From FEN-987 sp964598845 (GTDB taxonomy: Archaea > Thermoproteota > Bathyarchaeia > 40CM-2-53-6): DNA of 64,000 nt. The DNA is taken from contig CAZRDM010000005.1 in NCBI GenBank assembly GCA_964598845.1, forward strand, positions 55,637-119,636, in the 5' to 3' direction. Numbering within the stretch: the first letter of the stretch is position 1; the number at the start of each line of letters is the position of its first letter. Below are positions 51,494 to 60,354 of this stretch, one piece after another. The notes under the pieces were generated by a model, which was given only the letters and a program-made list of their open reading frames with translations, had not been told where the DNA came from and ran no database searches. The translations under genes and the position numbers were made by a program.

Positions 51494-51676
51494 ACAAACT
51501 CTTCTACCTGCAAAATGCTTGCCTAGAGTTGCATCGAAATATGGCAATTGCGGATACCATGACAGTTATCAAGACATTCGATGATAGATGGTCGGCGTTC
51601 CTTACCGATCTACATTCCACCCACCTTGGATCCCGAGGGTCACTGAGTTGGATGGTGAATCGAACTGAAAGGACGG

Positions 51677-52108
51677 TTGCAGGTGAAGCCTGAGTTACTC
51701 AGGTACGCCGTCAGATTTCACGGACACCTAGGTCCCTTTCTGCTTGTTGGGTTGCGCATGGGGCTTCTTGCAAAGAAGAAGCTGAAGCCTCAGAGGCTTC
51801 ACGAGTTTTCTGCCGTAGTATCGACTCCACTCAAGCCGCCTCGACTATGCGTCATCGATGGCCTTCAAGTTTCCAGTGGTTGCACAACGGGGAAAGGAAA
51901 CATAAGGGTGGAGAAAGCCCAGCAGTTGAAGGCCGAATTTCGAAGAGGAAACCGTTCGATAACGATTAGACCCCGCAAGAAGGTTGCCAGCATGCTCGAG
52001 CGGGTCACGCCGGAGACGACTCAGCAGGAACTCAAGGGTCTGGCGACCCGCCTAAACCGGCTCTCAGATAGAGAACTACTAGCAGTTGAGTACAGGAGGC
52101 ACCTCTAG
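51677..52108 (+). CDS. FmdE-domain protein (short)
   Basis: A 143-residue protein with the N-terminal FmdE core YAVRFHGHLGPFLLVGLRMG and LQVSSGCTTGKGNIRV, seen in subunit E of molybdenum formylmethanofuran dehydrogenase and in many stand-alone proteins. The C-terminal zinc finger of full FmdE is missing. The HGHLGP and C-x-T motifs may bind a metal or pterin-related ligand. Start is TTG 51677 or GTG 51683. It might assist the Fwd complex encoded at 11-14.6 kb, though it lies 37 kb away. Confidence 0.75.
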   Translation: MQVKPELLRYAVRFHGHLGPFLLVGLRMGLLAKKKLKPQRLHEFSAVVSTPLKPPRLCVIDGLQVSSGCTTGKGNIRVEKAQQLKAEFRRGNRSITIRPRKKVASMLERVTPETTQQELKGLATRLNRLSDRELLAVEYRRHL

Positions 52109-52183
52109 AAGACCTCCTACCTGAGGTTTGTGGCCCTGCCGGAGAACTTAACCAAGTGTAAGAGTAGGCGATGATGCCTCATC

Positions 52184-52437
52184 TTAGCTGCTGCGTCGTG
52201 ATGCAGCTTGTAACCATTTCTTGACTTTCTCAAGTCCGTCCGCAGCGTCGTGTCTGGCTGCGTCCGCGCCGATTCTATTCGCGAATTCTTCCGATACTGG
52301 TGAACCTCCGATGATCACTCGAATATTGTCTCGCAGGCCCGCTTTTCTAATGCTATCTAAGACAGTCGCCATGTTCGGCATCGGAGTTGTGAGCAGGGCT
52401 GAAATTTTGACTCTCGGTGAGAGCCTGCCACGCAAGC
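52184..52437 (-). pseudogene. Remnant of a corrinoid (B12-binding) protein
   Basis: The frame encodes VKISALLTTPMPNMATVLDS, then GLRDNIRVIIGGSPVSEEFA and NRIGADAARHDAADGLEKVK, the last ~80 residues of MtbC/MttC-type methyl-corrinoid carriers (typically ISALLTTTM ... VGGAPVT ... GADGYA ... DA). The N-terminal helical domain and the D-x-H-x-x-G cobalt-binding motif are missing: the sequence upstream is the 3' end of another gene, which ends exactly where the match begins (52438). In GADAARHDA a Tyr/Gly is altered. It is most likely a dead fragment of a methyltransferase corrinoid protein. Confidence 0.75.
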
Positions 52438-53589
52438 TCAATCTTCTAACGAAGCCTGTTGGCGCCAAAGGGACATTAGAGGAGCTTCGTGCGGAAGCTC
52501 CACATCGTCCCATGAAATCGTTTCATCTCTCTTCTTGGGTTTCAAGAGGACTGCTCCCTCAGCAAGCCCAATTGGGAGACCCCCGACTTTTTCGAGGAGG
52601 CCATACAAATGGTAGCCTCCGATTCCATCGAGTTTCGTCCCGGCCCGAAGATCGGTCTTGGCGCGACATCCCACCTCAAGAACGCGCTTTCTCTGGACGA
52701 GAATCGGTTTTCGATGTTCCATTATTCTGCGTATGGCGTAGGGAGTCTCAAAATGGCAAAGATGGTATGGCCTCATGAAGAGATAGTAGGGTCCGCTTCC
52801 CATCTTGTAGTAGTCCATGTAGAATCGAATTTCGGCGTCATCGGAATACCCAATGATGAATACACTTCCCCCAGGCCTTGCCCCGAGGACGTAATCGACC
52901 GCACCCCCGAGTTGGCGAGCCATTGAGAAATCAAAAACGTGCAATGCGTCTTCGACATTCTCAACCGTTGGGCCTATCATTCCCGTACGGAAGATATCAT
53001 AACCGAACCCATTTGCCACCAAAGCCATCTCAATTGCCAACTTGGTGCCGTCTGTATAGGCTGCGCACTGCTTCAAAGAGAGGTGTCGTTTCGCGGCTTC
53101 TTTCTCAATAGATTGCGGATTAGCATAGCGATCCAAGAACCCTTTGTTATTTCCAGCCATTACGACCTCAAACCCCATACCGCTGACGTCTTCTATCAAG
53201 CGAGCCAGAACGCCTGGTTGATCGCCTGCATCGGAAGTCAAGACAACTCCGTTGGCTATCGCATGTCTTGAGAGTAGAAGACCGAATATCTGATCGAGTT
53301 CACTGTTGACTAAGATGACGTGTATCTTTTCATCGATAGCGCGGCTAACAAGGATAGCTGTCTCGAGGGAACCGGTGGCTTCGACCAAGACATCAGGTTT
53401 TCTCAGCAGCACCTTCAATGGGTCCGTCGTTGTTAGCGTATCCTTGGACAGGTAAGGCATTATTCGGTTGAAGGCATCCACAGAACGATCAGCAACCGCA
53501 ACTACCTCCATGTCATCGAATCTCCTCAAGAGAGACACAAGGCCTCCACCTATCGCGCCTATTCCGACGACCGCCACCTTGATTTTCAA
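52438..53589 (-). CDS. NAD(P)-dependent oxidoreductase with SAF-like C terminus
   Basis: A 383-residue protein with Rossmann start VAVVGIGAIGGGLVSLLRRF, LVEATGSLETAILVSRAI, a homoserine-dehydrogenase-like middle and a C-terminal SAF-type region (VGCRAKTDLRAGTKLDGIGGYHLYGLLE ... LPIGLAEGAVL). Related proteins are loosely annotated as homoserine dehydrogenase or flagellar FlgA-like, but their reaction is not settled. It precedes the corrinoid remnant with no gap and follows the glycosyltransferase by 2 bp. Confidence 0.72.
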   Translation of the reverse strand: MKIKVAVVGIGAIGGGLVSLLRRFDDMEVVAVADRSVDAFNRIMPYLSKDTLTTTDPLKVLLRKPDVLVEATGSLETAILVSRAIDEKIHVILVNSELDQIFGLLLSRHAIANGVVLTSDAGDQPGVLARLIEDVSGMGFEVVMAGNNKGFLDRYANPQSIEKEAAKRHLSLKQCAAYTDGTKLAIEMALVANGFGYDIFRTGMIGPTVENVEDALHVFDFSMARQLGGAVDYVLGARPGGSVFIIGYSDDAEIRFYMDYYKMGSGPYYLFMRPYHLCHFETPYAIRRIMEHRKPILVQRKRVLEVGCRAKTDLRAGTKLDGIGGYHLYGLLEKVGGLPIGLAEGAVLLKPKKRDETISWDDVELPHEAPLMSLWRQQASLED

Positions 53590-53591
53590 AG

Positions 53592-54596
53592 TCAGTCACC
53601 TCGGCTTTCGTACTGACTTGAATTCCGATGCCGCATGGGAGGAATGGGACTTTTCTTTACATAGGAATACGCATTGAGACGAGACTTTGCCTCTCGAAGT
53701 CGGTTTGCGTCGTTCGTCACGAAACCCATCGCGAATAATCTTATGGCATCCACTAGGTTGACCAATAAGGATGCAGCCACCTTGAGTGGATGGAAATTCT
53801 TGTAGATGAATAGTAGTTTGTTCCTCGCCGTCAGGTCAGCCCTCCAAGCCGAGAATTGTTGTCCCGTTCCGCCGCCATAGTGGATGATGTCGATGTCCGT
53901 GATGCATACGAGTTCATATCCCTTCCTTCTCAGTCGATAACAGAGATCTAGGTCTTCAGTGTACGTATAGTAATCCTCGTCATACAGCGTTCCCAACTCG
54001 TGAAGAGCATCTTTCTTGACCATTAGAGCTGTGCCTGGTAGTAGATCAAACCTCTTTGCTTCTGGCATATCCCTGTACAGTTCGGGTTTCTTGCCCAAGA
54101 ATGGTCCGTGTGTAATGCCTAAGACTGGGAACAATGGCCCGAACTTGAACCCTTCGTGCTGAAGTGCTCCATTTGGCGAAACAATGCGGCAGCTGACCGC
54201 AGCCACTTTGTTGTCTTCCTGAAGAATCTGCACCATCTTTCCTATCGCATTGCCAGGCACCCATGTATCATTGTTCAGCAGAAGGAAAAGCTCGCCCTTG
54301 CTGCTTTCTATCCCTATGTTATGTCCTTTCGCCGTGCCATAATTCCTGTCCAAACTGACAACTCGCAGCCTAGTATCGCTCCTGAACTTCCCCATTATGT
54401 GGCGAACACTATCATCATCAGAACCATTGTCCACAAATAGCAACTCGATATTCGAATAGTCGGATCCCAGAACAGACAGGATGCAGCGATCCAGAATTGA
54501 GCCTAGATATCTGCAACCGTTGTAATTCAGCAAGACGACTGAAACGAGAGGCGTTTGGTTGATTGTGAGTTCCACGGCCCGAATCCGCCAGCTCAT
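53592..54596 (-). CDS. Family 2 glycosyltransferase
   Basis: A 334-residue GT2 enzyme: VSVVLLNYNGCRYLGSIL, ELLFVDNGSDDDSVRHI, LLLNNDTWVPGNAIGKM (D-x-D-type site) and the C-terminal EDLDLCYRLRRKGYELV acceptor motif. It likely builds rhamnose or other sugars on surface glycans. A hydrophobic segment near the C terminus may tie it to the membrane. It ends 2 bp before the downstream oxidoreductase gene. Confidence 0.88.
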   Translation of the reverse strand: MSWRIRAVELTINQTPLVSVVLLNYNGCRYLGSILDRCILSVLGSDYSNIELLFVDNGSDDDSVRHIMGKFRSDTRLRVVSLDRNYGTAKGHNIGIESSKGELFLLLNNDTWVPGNAIGKMVQILQEDNKVAAVSCRIVSPNGALQHEGFKFGPLFPVLGITHGPFLGKKPELYRDMPEAKRFDLLPGTALMVKKDALHELGTLYDEDYYTYTEDLDLCYRLRRKGYELVCITDIDIIHYGGGTGQQFSAWRADLTARNKLLFIYKNFHPLKVAASLLVNLVDAIRLFAMGFVTNDANRLREAKSRLNAYSYVKKSPIPPMRHRNSSQYESRGD

Positions 54597-54772
54597 CCAA
54601 GAGCAATAGTTTCACATTCAAATGTCAACTTCAAATAAATAGAATGACCTACCCCTTGTCCTGACCTCCCAGACACCAGACAATCCCGGTTGGGCCCAAT
54701 TCTTGATTGGTTTCAGAGAAACTTTCATGAGTTATCACGGAGCACGTCTATCTTTCGTTACAGCAAGTGCGG

Positions 54773-54907
54773 ATGCGAATATCCCTAGAGCTAGCCGCAG
54801 AACACGTCGGTGACGCTCGGGTCAATCCTTCCACGTCTTTGATTAGACGGGGAGTGGCCGCTATTCTTGCAGCAATGGCATCTCTGATCCTGATGCTAAC
54901 ATCTTAG
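54773..54907 (+). pseudogene. N-terminal segment of the DUF1404-like gene, ended by TAG
   Basis: From ATG 54773 the frame encodes 44 residues ending in a hydrophobic helix (RRGVAAILAAMASLILML) and then TAG at 54905-54907. The next gene continues in the same frame 9 bp later (TTG 54917). The family normally begins with such a helix, so the two parts were probably one gene. TAG is used as an ordinary stop elsewhere in the window, so pyrrolysine insertion is unlikely. Confidence 0.5.
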
Positions 54908-54916
54908 GGCGATTAC

Positions 54917-55462
54917 TTGGATTCGACGCTGACTCTACACATGGTTGTTCAGCATCTCATTTTCTTGGTTGGTGGCTATCTCTTCGCAAACAGACTTGAC
55001 ATGCTAATATTGGGTGCCTCAAGATCATCGACAAGAGTGACTCGAGTCTACACGCAGCTCCTACGTGCGAATTTCCTTCTCAACAGACGCGGGCTCATAA
55101 CGTTCGCTGTTGCCGGAATTCTAGCCGGTTTTTGGCACGTTCCCAGCAACTTCAATGCAGCCGTTCTCGACGAAGCGGCTCACCTCCAAATGCACGTCAC
55201 ATTCATCGTCGTAGGTGGGTTAGTGTTCATGGGCTCGAAGTTGTTAACTCAAAGAACGCGTCATTTTCTTGTACTTCTTCCGGGGAAGGCTATGGGGATT
55301 TTCGGAGCTTTCCTGCTATTCAAGTCGGAGCATGTGTACGAGGTGTACCCGGTAGCGGAGCAAGCCACCGCCGGTCTCATCATGATCGTGATGATGTTCG
55401 CCATGGATCTTACTATTCTTCCCTACTGCCTCTATGCCTACTTTGGAAAGAAAACATCCTAG
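54917..55462 (+). CDS. DUF1404-like multi-pass membrane protein
   Basis: A 181-residue membrane protein with about five helices. LHMVVQHLIFLVGGYLFANR and FWHVPSNFNAAVLDEAAHLQMHVTFIVVGG, with several His in or near helices, resemble archaeal DUF1404 proteins, some related to cytochrome-oxidase assembly CtaG-like folds. A haem or copper role is possible, not shown. The present start TTG follows an in-frame TAG that cuts off the first helix. It ends just before a scaffold gap. Confidence 0.6.
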   Translation: MDSTLTLHMVVQHLIFLVGGYLFANRLDMLILGASRSSTRVTRVYTQLLRANFLLNRRGLITFAVAGILAGFWHVPSNFNAAVLDEAAHLQMHVTFIVVGGLVFMGSKLLTQRTRHFLVLLPGKAMGIFGAFLLFKSEHVYEVYPVAEQATAGLIMIVMMFAMDLTILPYCLYAYFGKKTS

Positions 55463-55648
55463 TCCCTCTCTTTCAGCGTGTCCCGCTCATTAGNNNNNNN
55501 NNNNNNNNNNNNNNNNNNNNNNNNNNNNNNNNNNNNNNNNNNNNNNNNNNNNNNNNNNNNNNNNNNNNNNNNNNNNNNNNNNNNNNNNNNNNNTACTTTG
55601 GAAAGAAAACATCCTAGTCCCTCTCTTTCAGCGTGTCCCGCTCATTAG
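55439..55648. other. Scaffold gap (100 N) flanked by identical 55-bp contig ends
   Basis: The 55 bases before the N run (55439-55493) and the 55 bases after it (55594-55648) are identical. This is what an assembler leaves when two overlapping contigs are joined with a fixed 100-N spacer. The true sequence is probably continuous with one copy of the 55 bp, and no bases are missing. Confidence 0.9.
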
Positions 55649-55700
55649 GATGCACCGCAAGTCTTTCTAATCCCGAATATGTAGTCGTGTTGACTCAGCA

Positions 55701-56294
55701 TTGCCCGCCAAAAAAAAGAGACCTAGAGGGAAGGGCCTCAGCGCATTTGAGAAAGTATTGGTAGCTGCTCTCCTAGTCGTCGCCATATGGGGAGCGTATT
55801 CTGTGCTTCAACCCTCACCTCCCTCAACCGAAACGACAACCGGAAACGTGGCGCCTGACTTCACGCTGCCAGAGATTGACAGGAACGGCCTGACAGGGAG
55901 ACAGGTTTCGTTATCATCATTCCGAGGTAAGGTCGTGCTGTTAGAATTCATGGAACCATGGTGTGGACATTGTCAGAAGATGATGCCTGCTCTTGAGAGT
56001 CTCCACAATCAGTTCGGGCCTCAAAACGTGGTCTTTCTCTCCGTGGCTGGGCCATGGAATGATCCTAGCACCGGACGGCCCACGAGTGCCGAAGATGTAG
56101 CCAAGTTCATCGGCGATTATCAGTCGAATCTCATCTACGTGTACGATGGATCGGGTACTGTTTTCAGCACCTATGGTGTCAAGGGTACGCCGACCTTCTT
56201 CATCCTTGGAAAGGACGGCTCGATCGGGCCTCGATATGAAGGCGAGGTTTCACCCGAGACTCTGGCAGCAGACATAAGTCGACAAAATGTGTGA
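55701..56294 (+). CDS. Membrane-anchored thioredoxin-like protein
   Basis: A 197-residue protein: basic N terminus, one membrane helix (about residues 18-36), then a TlpA/redoxin domain with the active site WCGHC at 87-91 and the cis-Pro region VKGTPTFFIL. It faces the outside of the cell and oxidises, reduces or isomerises disulfides. Start TTG 55701. It is followed 9 bp later by a VKOR-family gene, its likely redox partner. Confidence 0.88.
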   Translation: MPAKKKRPRGKGLSAFEKVLVAALLVVAIWGAYSVLQPSPPSTETTTGNVAPDFTLPEIDRNGLTGRQVSLSSFRGKVVLLEFMEPWCGHCQKMMPALESLHNQFGPQNVVFLSVAGPWNDPSTGRPTSAEDVAKFIGDYQSNLIYVYDGSGTVFSTYGVKGTPTFFILGKDGSIGPRYEGEVSPETLAADISRQNV

Positions 56295-56303
56295 CATGCC
56301 CAA

Positions 56304-56732
56304 TTGTTGCGAACACGAATCCTCTGGATGATCGCAGCGCTAGCGCTAATCGGTATCGGGATCTCCAGCTATCTTACATGGTACGTGCTCTCCATACCGC
56401 CCGGCTCTTGCCCGATCAACGAGTACCCTGGTCTTTCCTGCATCGGAGCTCTTTCGAGCTCGTACTCTAGGATCGCCGGCATACCAGTAGCAGCGCTTGG
56501 AATCTTCTGGTTTTCAGTAGCTCTCGTGCTCGCTGCAACGATTGCAAGGAACTTGAACCTACTCAGATATCTCTTGGCATGGACTGGGGTGGGATTTGTT
56601 GGTATCATTGTACTAGTGAGCGTTGAAGTCTTTCTTATAGGACAGCTCTGTCTTCTGTGTAGCTTAGCACACCTACTCGGCGTCGGGATGCTTGGACTCA
56701 CACTGAAGCTGTGGCTCAGCATGAGAGTCTAG
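56304..56732 (+). CDS. VKOR-family disulfide-forming membrane protein
   Basis: A 142-residue four-helix membrane protein of the vitamin K epoxide reductase family. Its active-site pair CLLC (C116, C119) and loop cysteines C36 and C46 are present. VKOR proteins pass electrons from extracellular thioredoxin-like proteins to quinones, making disulfides. Start TTG 56304. With the preceding thioredoxin-like gene it forms a complete disulfide relay for surface proteins. Confidence 0.9.
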   Translation: MLRTRILWMIAALALIGIGISSYLTWYVLSIPPGSCPINEYPGLSCIGALSSSYSRIAGIPVAALGIFWFSVALVLAATIARNLNLLRYLLAWTGVGFVGIIVLVSVEVFLIGQLCLLCSLAHLLGVGMLGLTLKLWLSMRV

Positions 56733-57462
56733 GCAAGAGTCGCCTATACTGTCCGTCTGCATCCAACCCCACACCATATTGCGAAAAGTAAGTCTCAAGA
56801 TTTCTGAGATCACGCAGGAGTAGAGGCTTCGCCTCCTCAACGCGGAGATACCGATCCATCCTAGAAGTGAAATCAATCGCCTGAGGAAAATCTATGGCGA
56901 AGAGCCTTCCGTTCCAGCAGACAAGGTTGTATTCGGACAGGTCTCCATGAATGATGCACGCATCTAGTAGCATCTCAACCACCTGAATAGCCTGTTTTGC
57001 AGTGTCTTCTGGCCGGTTCAATACAACGTCCTTGAGCAGTGGGGCTCTGCAATTGTCACCTAGAAACCCCATAGTGAACATATTGTCAACCCGTTTCGCT
57101 GGAGTCGGCACAGGAACTCCGGCACGGTAAGCTTTCTGCAGTATCGTAAACTCTCTCGCCGCAATAGCGCCCATGCGATCCAAAGCATAACCGATTATGG
57201 CTTTCTTCTTGTGAGGTGTTCTGTGCAGTCGATACACTTTCAGAACTAGCGGGGCGTCTTTCCAAAGTCCGAGATACACATCGGCCTCTTTTCCCGCCCC
57301 TAGAATCGCAACGACCGAATCTACAAGGCCATTTTCGATAGCGTCCGCTCTGACGGTGTCGAGGGACATCTCCCTCACCCTTACATAGCGGCTCCTTCGT
57401 CCCGCGCGGAAATGTTTGCGCTTCCAGTAACTCCGCGTGGACGCCAATTCCCTCTCGGACAT
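56716..57462 (-). CDS. rio1: RIO1-type protein kinase
   Basis: A 248-residue RIO kinase: GAGKEADVYLG (ATP loop), LVLKVYR (Lys), HGDLSEYNLVCW (catalytic Asp and Asn) and FAIDFPQAID (metal Asp). Archaeal Rio1 acts in late small-subunit ribosome maturation. Its end overlaps the convergent VKOR gene by 17 bp. Confidence 0.9.
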   Translation of the reverse strand: MSERELASTRSYWKRKHFRAGRRSRYVRVREMSLDTVRADAIENGLVDSVVAILGAGKEADVYLGLWKDAPLVLKVYRLHRTPHKKKAIIGYALDRMGAIAAREFTILQKAYRAGVPVPTPAKRVDNMFTMGFLGDNCRAPLLKDVVLNRPEDTAKQAIQVVEMLLDACIIHGDLSEYNLVCWNGRLFAIDFPQAIDFTSRMDRYLRVEEAKPLLLRDLRNLETYFSQYGVGLDADGQYRRLLPRLSC

Positions 57463-57871
57463 TTCTCAGATTCACTCTCGACATGCTTGATCAGGAACCT
57501 GCTTTCCAGTAGACCCCTAGAACATCTACGAAAAACAGGCAGTTCGAACTAAGCCTAGCCTAAACGAAAGGAAGGCTGGGGCGAAGCTTCTTGAATAGTA
57601 ACTCCAATCATACCCACAACCCTCCTGAACCGTCTCGGTGACTGTTGCCAAGAGATATTAAGCTTCTCAGATGTTTCCGAGGATAGCGATGGAAGAGCTG
57701 CTCGATCCCACTGGACCGATTCCTATCCTCACTTATTGACGTGCTGGTAGCGCAGATCATGACCATGGAGCCTAGGGCGTAGGGAAATGGTCAGAATCTC
57801 AAATCTGACAATCAGCCAAAGAACTATACTGCTTTCGAATCAGCGAGATCCTGAGAGAGGGAGGAGAGTCT
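57463..57871. other. 409-bp region without recognised genes
   Basis: No coding frame or RNA gene was identified. It holds the upstream regions of the kinase gene (minus) and the small membrane-protein gene (plus). Nothing else stands out. Confidence 0.4.
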
Positions 57872-58063
57872 TTGCTATCAATGGGATCCAGAGTGGCGGC
57901 CACCATCCTCGTCGGAACCTTTTGGTTCGCCTTTATTGTCCTCTATCTGGCATTTTTCGCTGAGAGCTTCAACTACTGGCAGAAGGCAGCGATTTTCTTA
58001 GCCTCGGGTGCTGTTGCTGCCGGGGTCGTTGCTGTCTTTTGGGTAAAGTGGGCTCTCAAGTAG
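57872..58063 (+). CDS. Small two-helix membrane protein
   Basis: A 63-residue protein with two hydrophobic helices (VGTFWFAFIVLYLAFFA and AIFLASGAVAAGVVAVFWV) joined by a short NYWQK loop. A GGAGGA-like element lies about 10 nt before the TTG/ATG start. No family recognised. Confidence 0.5.
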   Translation: MLSMGSRVAATILVGTFWFAFIVLYLAFFAESFNYWQKAAIFLASGAVAAGVVAVFWVKWALK

Positions 58064-58316
58064 TTCTACGCGTCGGCGCTTCAGAGTTCCAAGCAGAATT
58101 TCGTACCAGATAATGATGGTCGAAACGCCGAGACTGTGGCATAGCTCAGCTCACAGGGCCACCGTGCGAGCAGTTCTCGTTCGTTTAGGAGTCGGTATTT
58201 GACCTTGAAGTTCACGAACGTCAAGACAATTCGGCTTTACCGACGACAGATGGTTAAAGCAGCCACTGCCCCGGCTGAGTAGTCTAGAAAGCGAAACCGA
58301 TTCGTTATAGCTAGGT

Positions 58317-58526
58317 CAAGTTCAAATTGACGAGCCAGATCGGCTTGAGATAGATGAGTGTTCTTGAGGAGNNNNNNNNNNNNNNNNNNNNNNNNNNNNN
58401 NNNNNNNNNNNNNNNNNNNNNNNNNNNNNNNNNNNNNNNNNNNNNNNNNNNNNNNNNNNNNNNNNNNNNNNCAAGTTCAAATTGACGAGCCAGATCGGCT
58501 TGAGATAGATGAGTGTTCTTGAGGAG
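58317..58526. other. Scaffold gap (100 N) flanked by identical 55-bp contig ends
   Basis: 58317-58371 and 58472-58526 are the same 55 bases. As with the gap at 55.5 kb, this points to two overlapping contigs joined with a fixed spacer, not to missing sequence or a biological repeat. Confidence 0.9.
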
Positions 58527-59007
58527 AAAACTACTCGTAAGTCTGACTCTTGTCGTGGCGATCGTTCTGGCGGTCGCATTATTGGTTTTTCAGACAATTC
58601 AACCCGCAGGGATGATAATGCACGGTTCGCTGTTCGTAAGCGATGCGGGACGATCACATGGCGGGTTTGAGTACAACGCCGAGTGGAACGCTACGCTAAC
58701 CATGAAAGGGAGAGCTGGTGTGCTCAGATTGGTGCTTCATATCGGCATTGGCGACGCATTAGAGAAGCACGATTACACAGTCACGGATTTCGTCAAGGAC
58801 TCGAGTAAGATCAGTATGAAGATTGAAGGCCAATTAGTTGTCTTGATCTGGCAAGAGACCGAGACAGTGTGGAACCACGCATATGACAGATATTATGTGG
58901 CATCGTGGGGTAGCGATTCGCCTCTCGAGGAGATTCGAGGAACGATTTCGCCGCTGATCTTTCCCGGCCTTGTCGAGCATTACTATGTCGAACTCAGATT
59001 GCGGTAG
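58513..59007 (+). CDS. Exported or membrane-anchored protein of unknown function
   Basis: A 164-residue protein with an N-terminal membrane/signal helix (LLVSLTLVVAIVLAVALLVF) and a beta-rich outer part (LFVSDAGRSHGGFEYNAEWNATLTM). No motif recognised. The start (GTG 58513 or TTG 58519) lies in the 55-bp contig overlap but the frame is unaffected by it. Confidence 0.5.
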   Translation: MFLRRKLLVSLTLVVAIVLAVALLVFQTIQPAGMIMHGSLFVSDAGRSHGGFEYNAEWNATLTMKGRAGVLRLVLHIGIGDALEKHDYTVTDFVKDSSKISMKIEGQLVVLIWQETETVWNHAYDRYYVASWGSDSPLEEIRGTISPLIFPGLVEHYYVELRLR

Positions 59008-59049
59008 TCCATTGAATTCTGCGATGAAACGCTAGGCCTGAGTGGGACA

Positions 59050-59957
59050 ATGAAGCTTGCACATTATGCCCTGGATGGAATGACGAAGGTTGGGGTCGTT
59101 GATGAGGGCCGGATCATTGATGTGAACGACGGCGCGACGAAACTCGGACTGTCAGGATTCATGCAAAGCGCGAGCATTGACAGCATCCTCGAACAGGGTT
59201 TGATTGACGAATTGAGGCAGGTCGAGAGTAAGATCGCTAGCCTTGGAGGCGGCTACAGGCTTGAATCCGTCGGACTTCTCACCCCGATCATCAAACCCGA
59301 GAAGATTCTGCTTGTGGCTGTGAATTATCATTCACATGGCAGAGAACAGAACGTCAAACCGCCCTCTGAACCCTACTTTTTTACGAAAATGGGTAACGCG
59401 TTGATAGGACCTGATCAGCCCGTTCTAGTTCTAAGGGTATCTCATGAAGCAGACTGGGAGGTAGAGTTGGCCGTTATCATAGGCAAGACAGGGAAGTACA
59501 TATCACGAAAGGAGGCGCTGAACTATGTCGCTGGATACACTGTTTCGAACGATATCAGCTTCAGAGACTTCCAGTTCTGGAAAAAGTCACCTGAGAAGCT
59601 AAGCAATCTGGGACTAGACTGGGTCAAGGGCAAAAGTCTTGATTCGTCGTTTCCACTCGGACCTTGGCTAGTGACAAGAGATCAGATCTCAGATCCTCAC
59701 AATCTCGCAATCTCGCTTTCAGTCAATGGTGTGACAAGCAGCGTTCCAACACTGCCGATATTATCTTCAAGATAGATGCCCTGATCGAATACGCCTCAAT
59801 GGGAATAACATTGAAACCGGGTGACATTATTTCAACATGGACTCCATAAGGGGTGGCTGCCTTCACGGGCGAGCCCTATCTGAAGAATGGCGACATTATC
59901 GAAGCCACTATCGACAAGATAGGAACTCTACGAAATCCGGTTAAATCAGAGGAATGA
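59050..59957 (+). pseudogene. Fumarylacetoacetate hydrolase-family gene, frameshifted
   Basis: The first 59050-59735 encode a normal FAH-family N-terminal and core: KILLVAVNYHSHGREQN, EADWEVELAVIIGKTGKYI, GYTVSNDISFRDFQF. Near 59735 the frame is lost (one base seems missing in GTGACAAGCAG), and the match goes on in the next frame as KQRSNTADIIFKIDALIEYA and MGITLKPGDIISTWTP; a TAA at 59847 then replaces the expected Glu, and the same frame continues GVAAFTGEPYLKNGDIIEAT to TGA at 59955. Two separate lesions suggest a true pseudogene, though sequencing error at one is possible. Intact members cleave C-C bonds or hydrate or decarboxylate keto acids. Confidence 0.78.
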
Positions 59958-60234
59958 CGCCCTGCTGCGCGAATACTTATCGAATACTTTTACGTGAAAA
60001 TGCAGTTGTCTGCTTCGGAGAGAACGGGCATACAAGCCTCGGTTCTTCTTTGACAGGTGTATGTCGTTTTCGTGCAATCAATGGGCTCTGTTCGCGGTCG
60101 TCGATGCTTCAAAGATGATTAAGTCATTGTCAACCAACAGTGCAACTGCCTCCTTTCCTCTCTAGGGAAGAACAGTTTCAGTCGGGTCTATCGAATATTT
60201 CCATTGTCTGTGTAATCTTACTTCGGTAATGTGC

Positions 60235-60354
60235 ATGAAGAGCTTTGACATTGTTTGCAAACACTTGAGAAAGTCCAGGTTCCTTTTCAGGAATGAGGAG
60301 TACGAGTTTCTAAGATGTGAGGGCTGCGGGGAGATCGTCCGACTCCCTCTCTAA
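60235..60354 (+). CDS. Very short Cys-containing protein (39 aa)
   Basis: ATG 60235 to TAA 60352-60354 encodes MKSFDIVCKHLRKSRFLF followed by RNEEYEFLRCEGCGEIVRLPL. The C-x-H and C-x2-C pattern looks like a tiny zinc ribbon, similar in size to the ribbon genes at 28.4 kb. Flanking bases 59958-60234 show nothing else. Short length keeps confidence low. Confidence 0.4.
   Translation: MKSFDIVCKHLRKSRFLFRNEEYEFLRCEGCGEIVRLPL

Noticed and set aside
54905..54907. Pyrrolysine coding at the in-frame TAG
   Set aside because: TAG ends several clear genes in the window (mobA, ftr, aminotransferase, second LLM gene), and the MttB-like gene has no TAG, so a pyrrolysine system is not supported here.
55439..55648. 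55-bp direct repeat around the first gap
   Set aside because: It is an assembly overlap, not a biological repeat.
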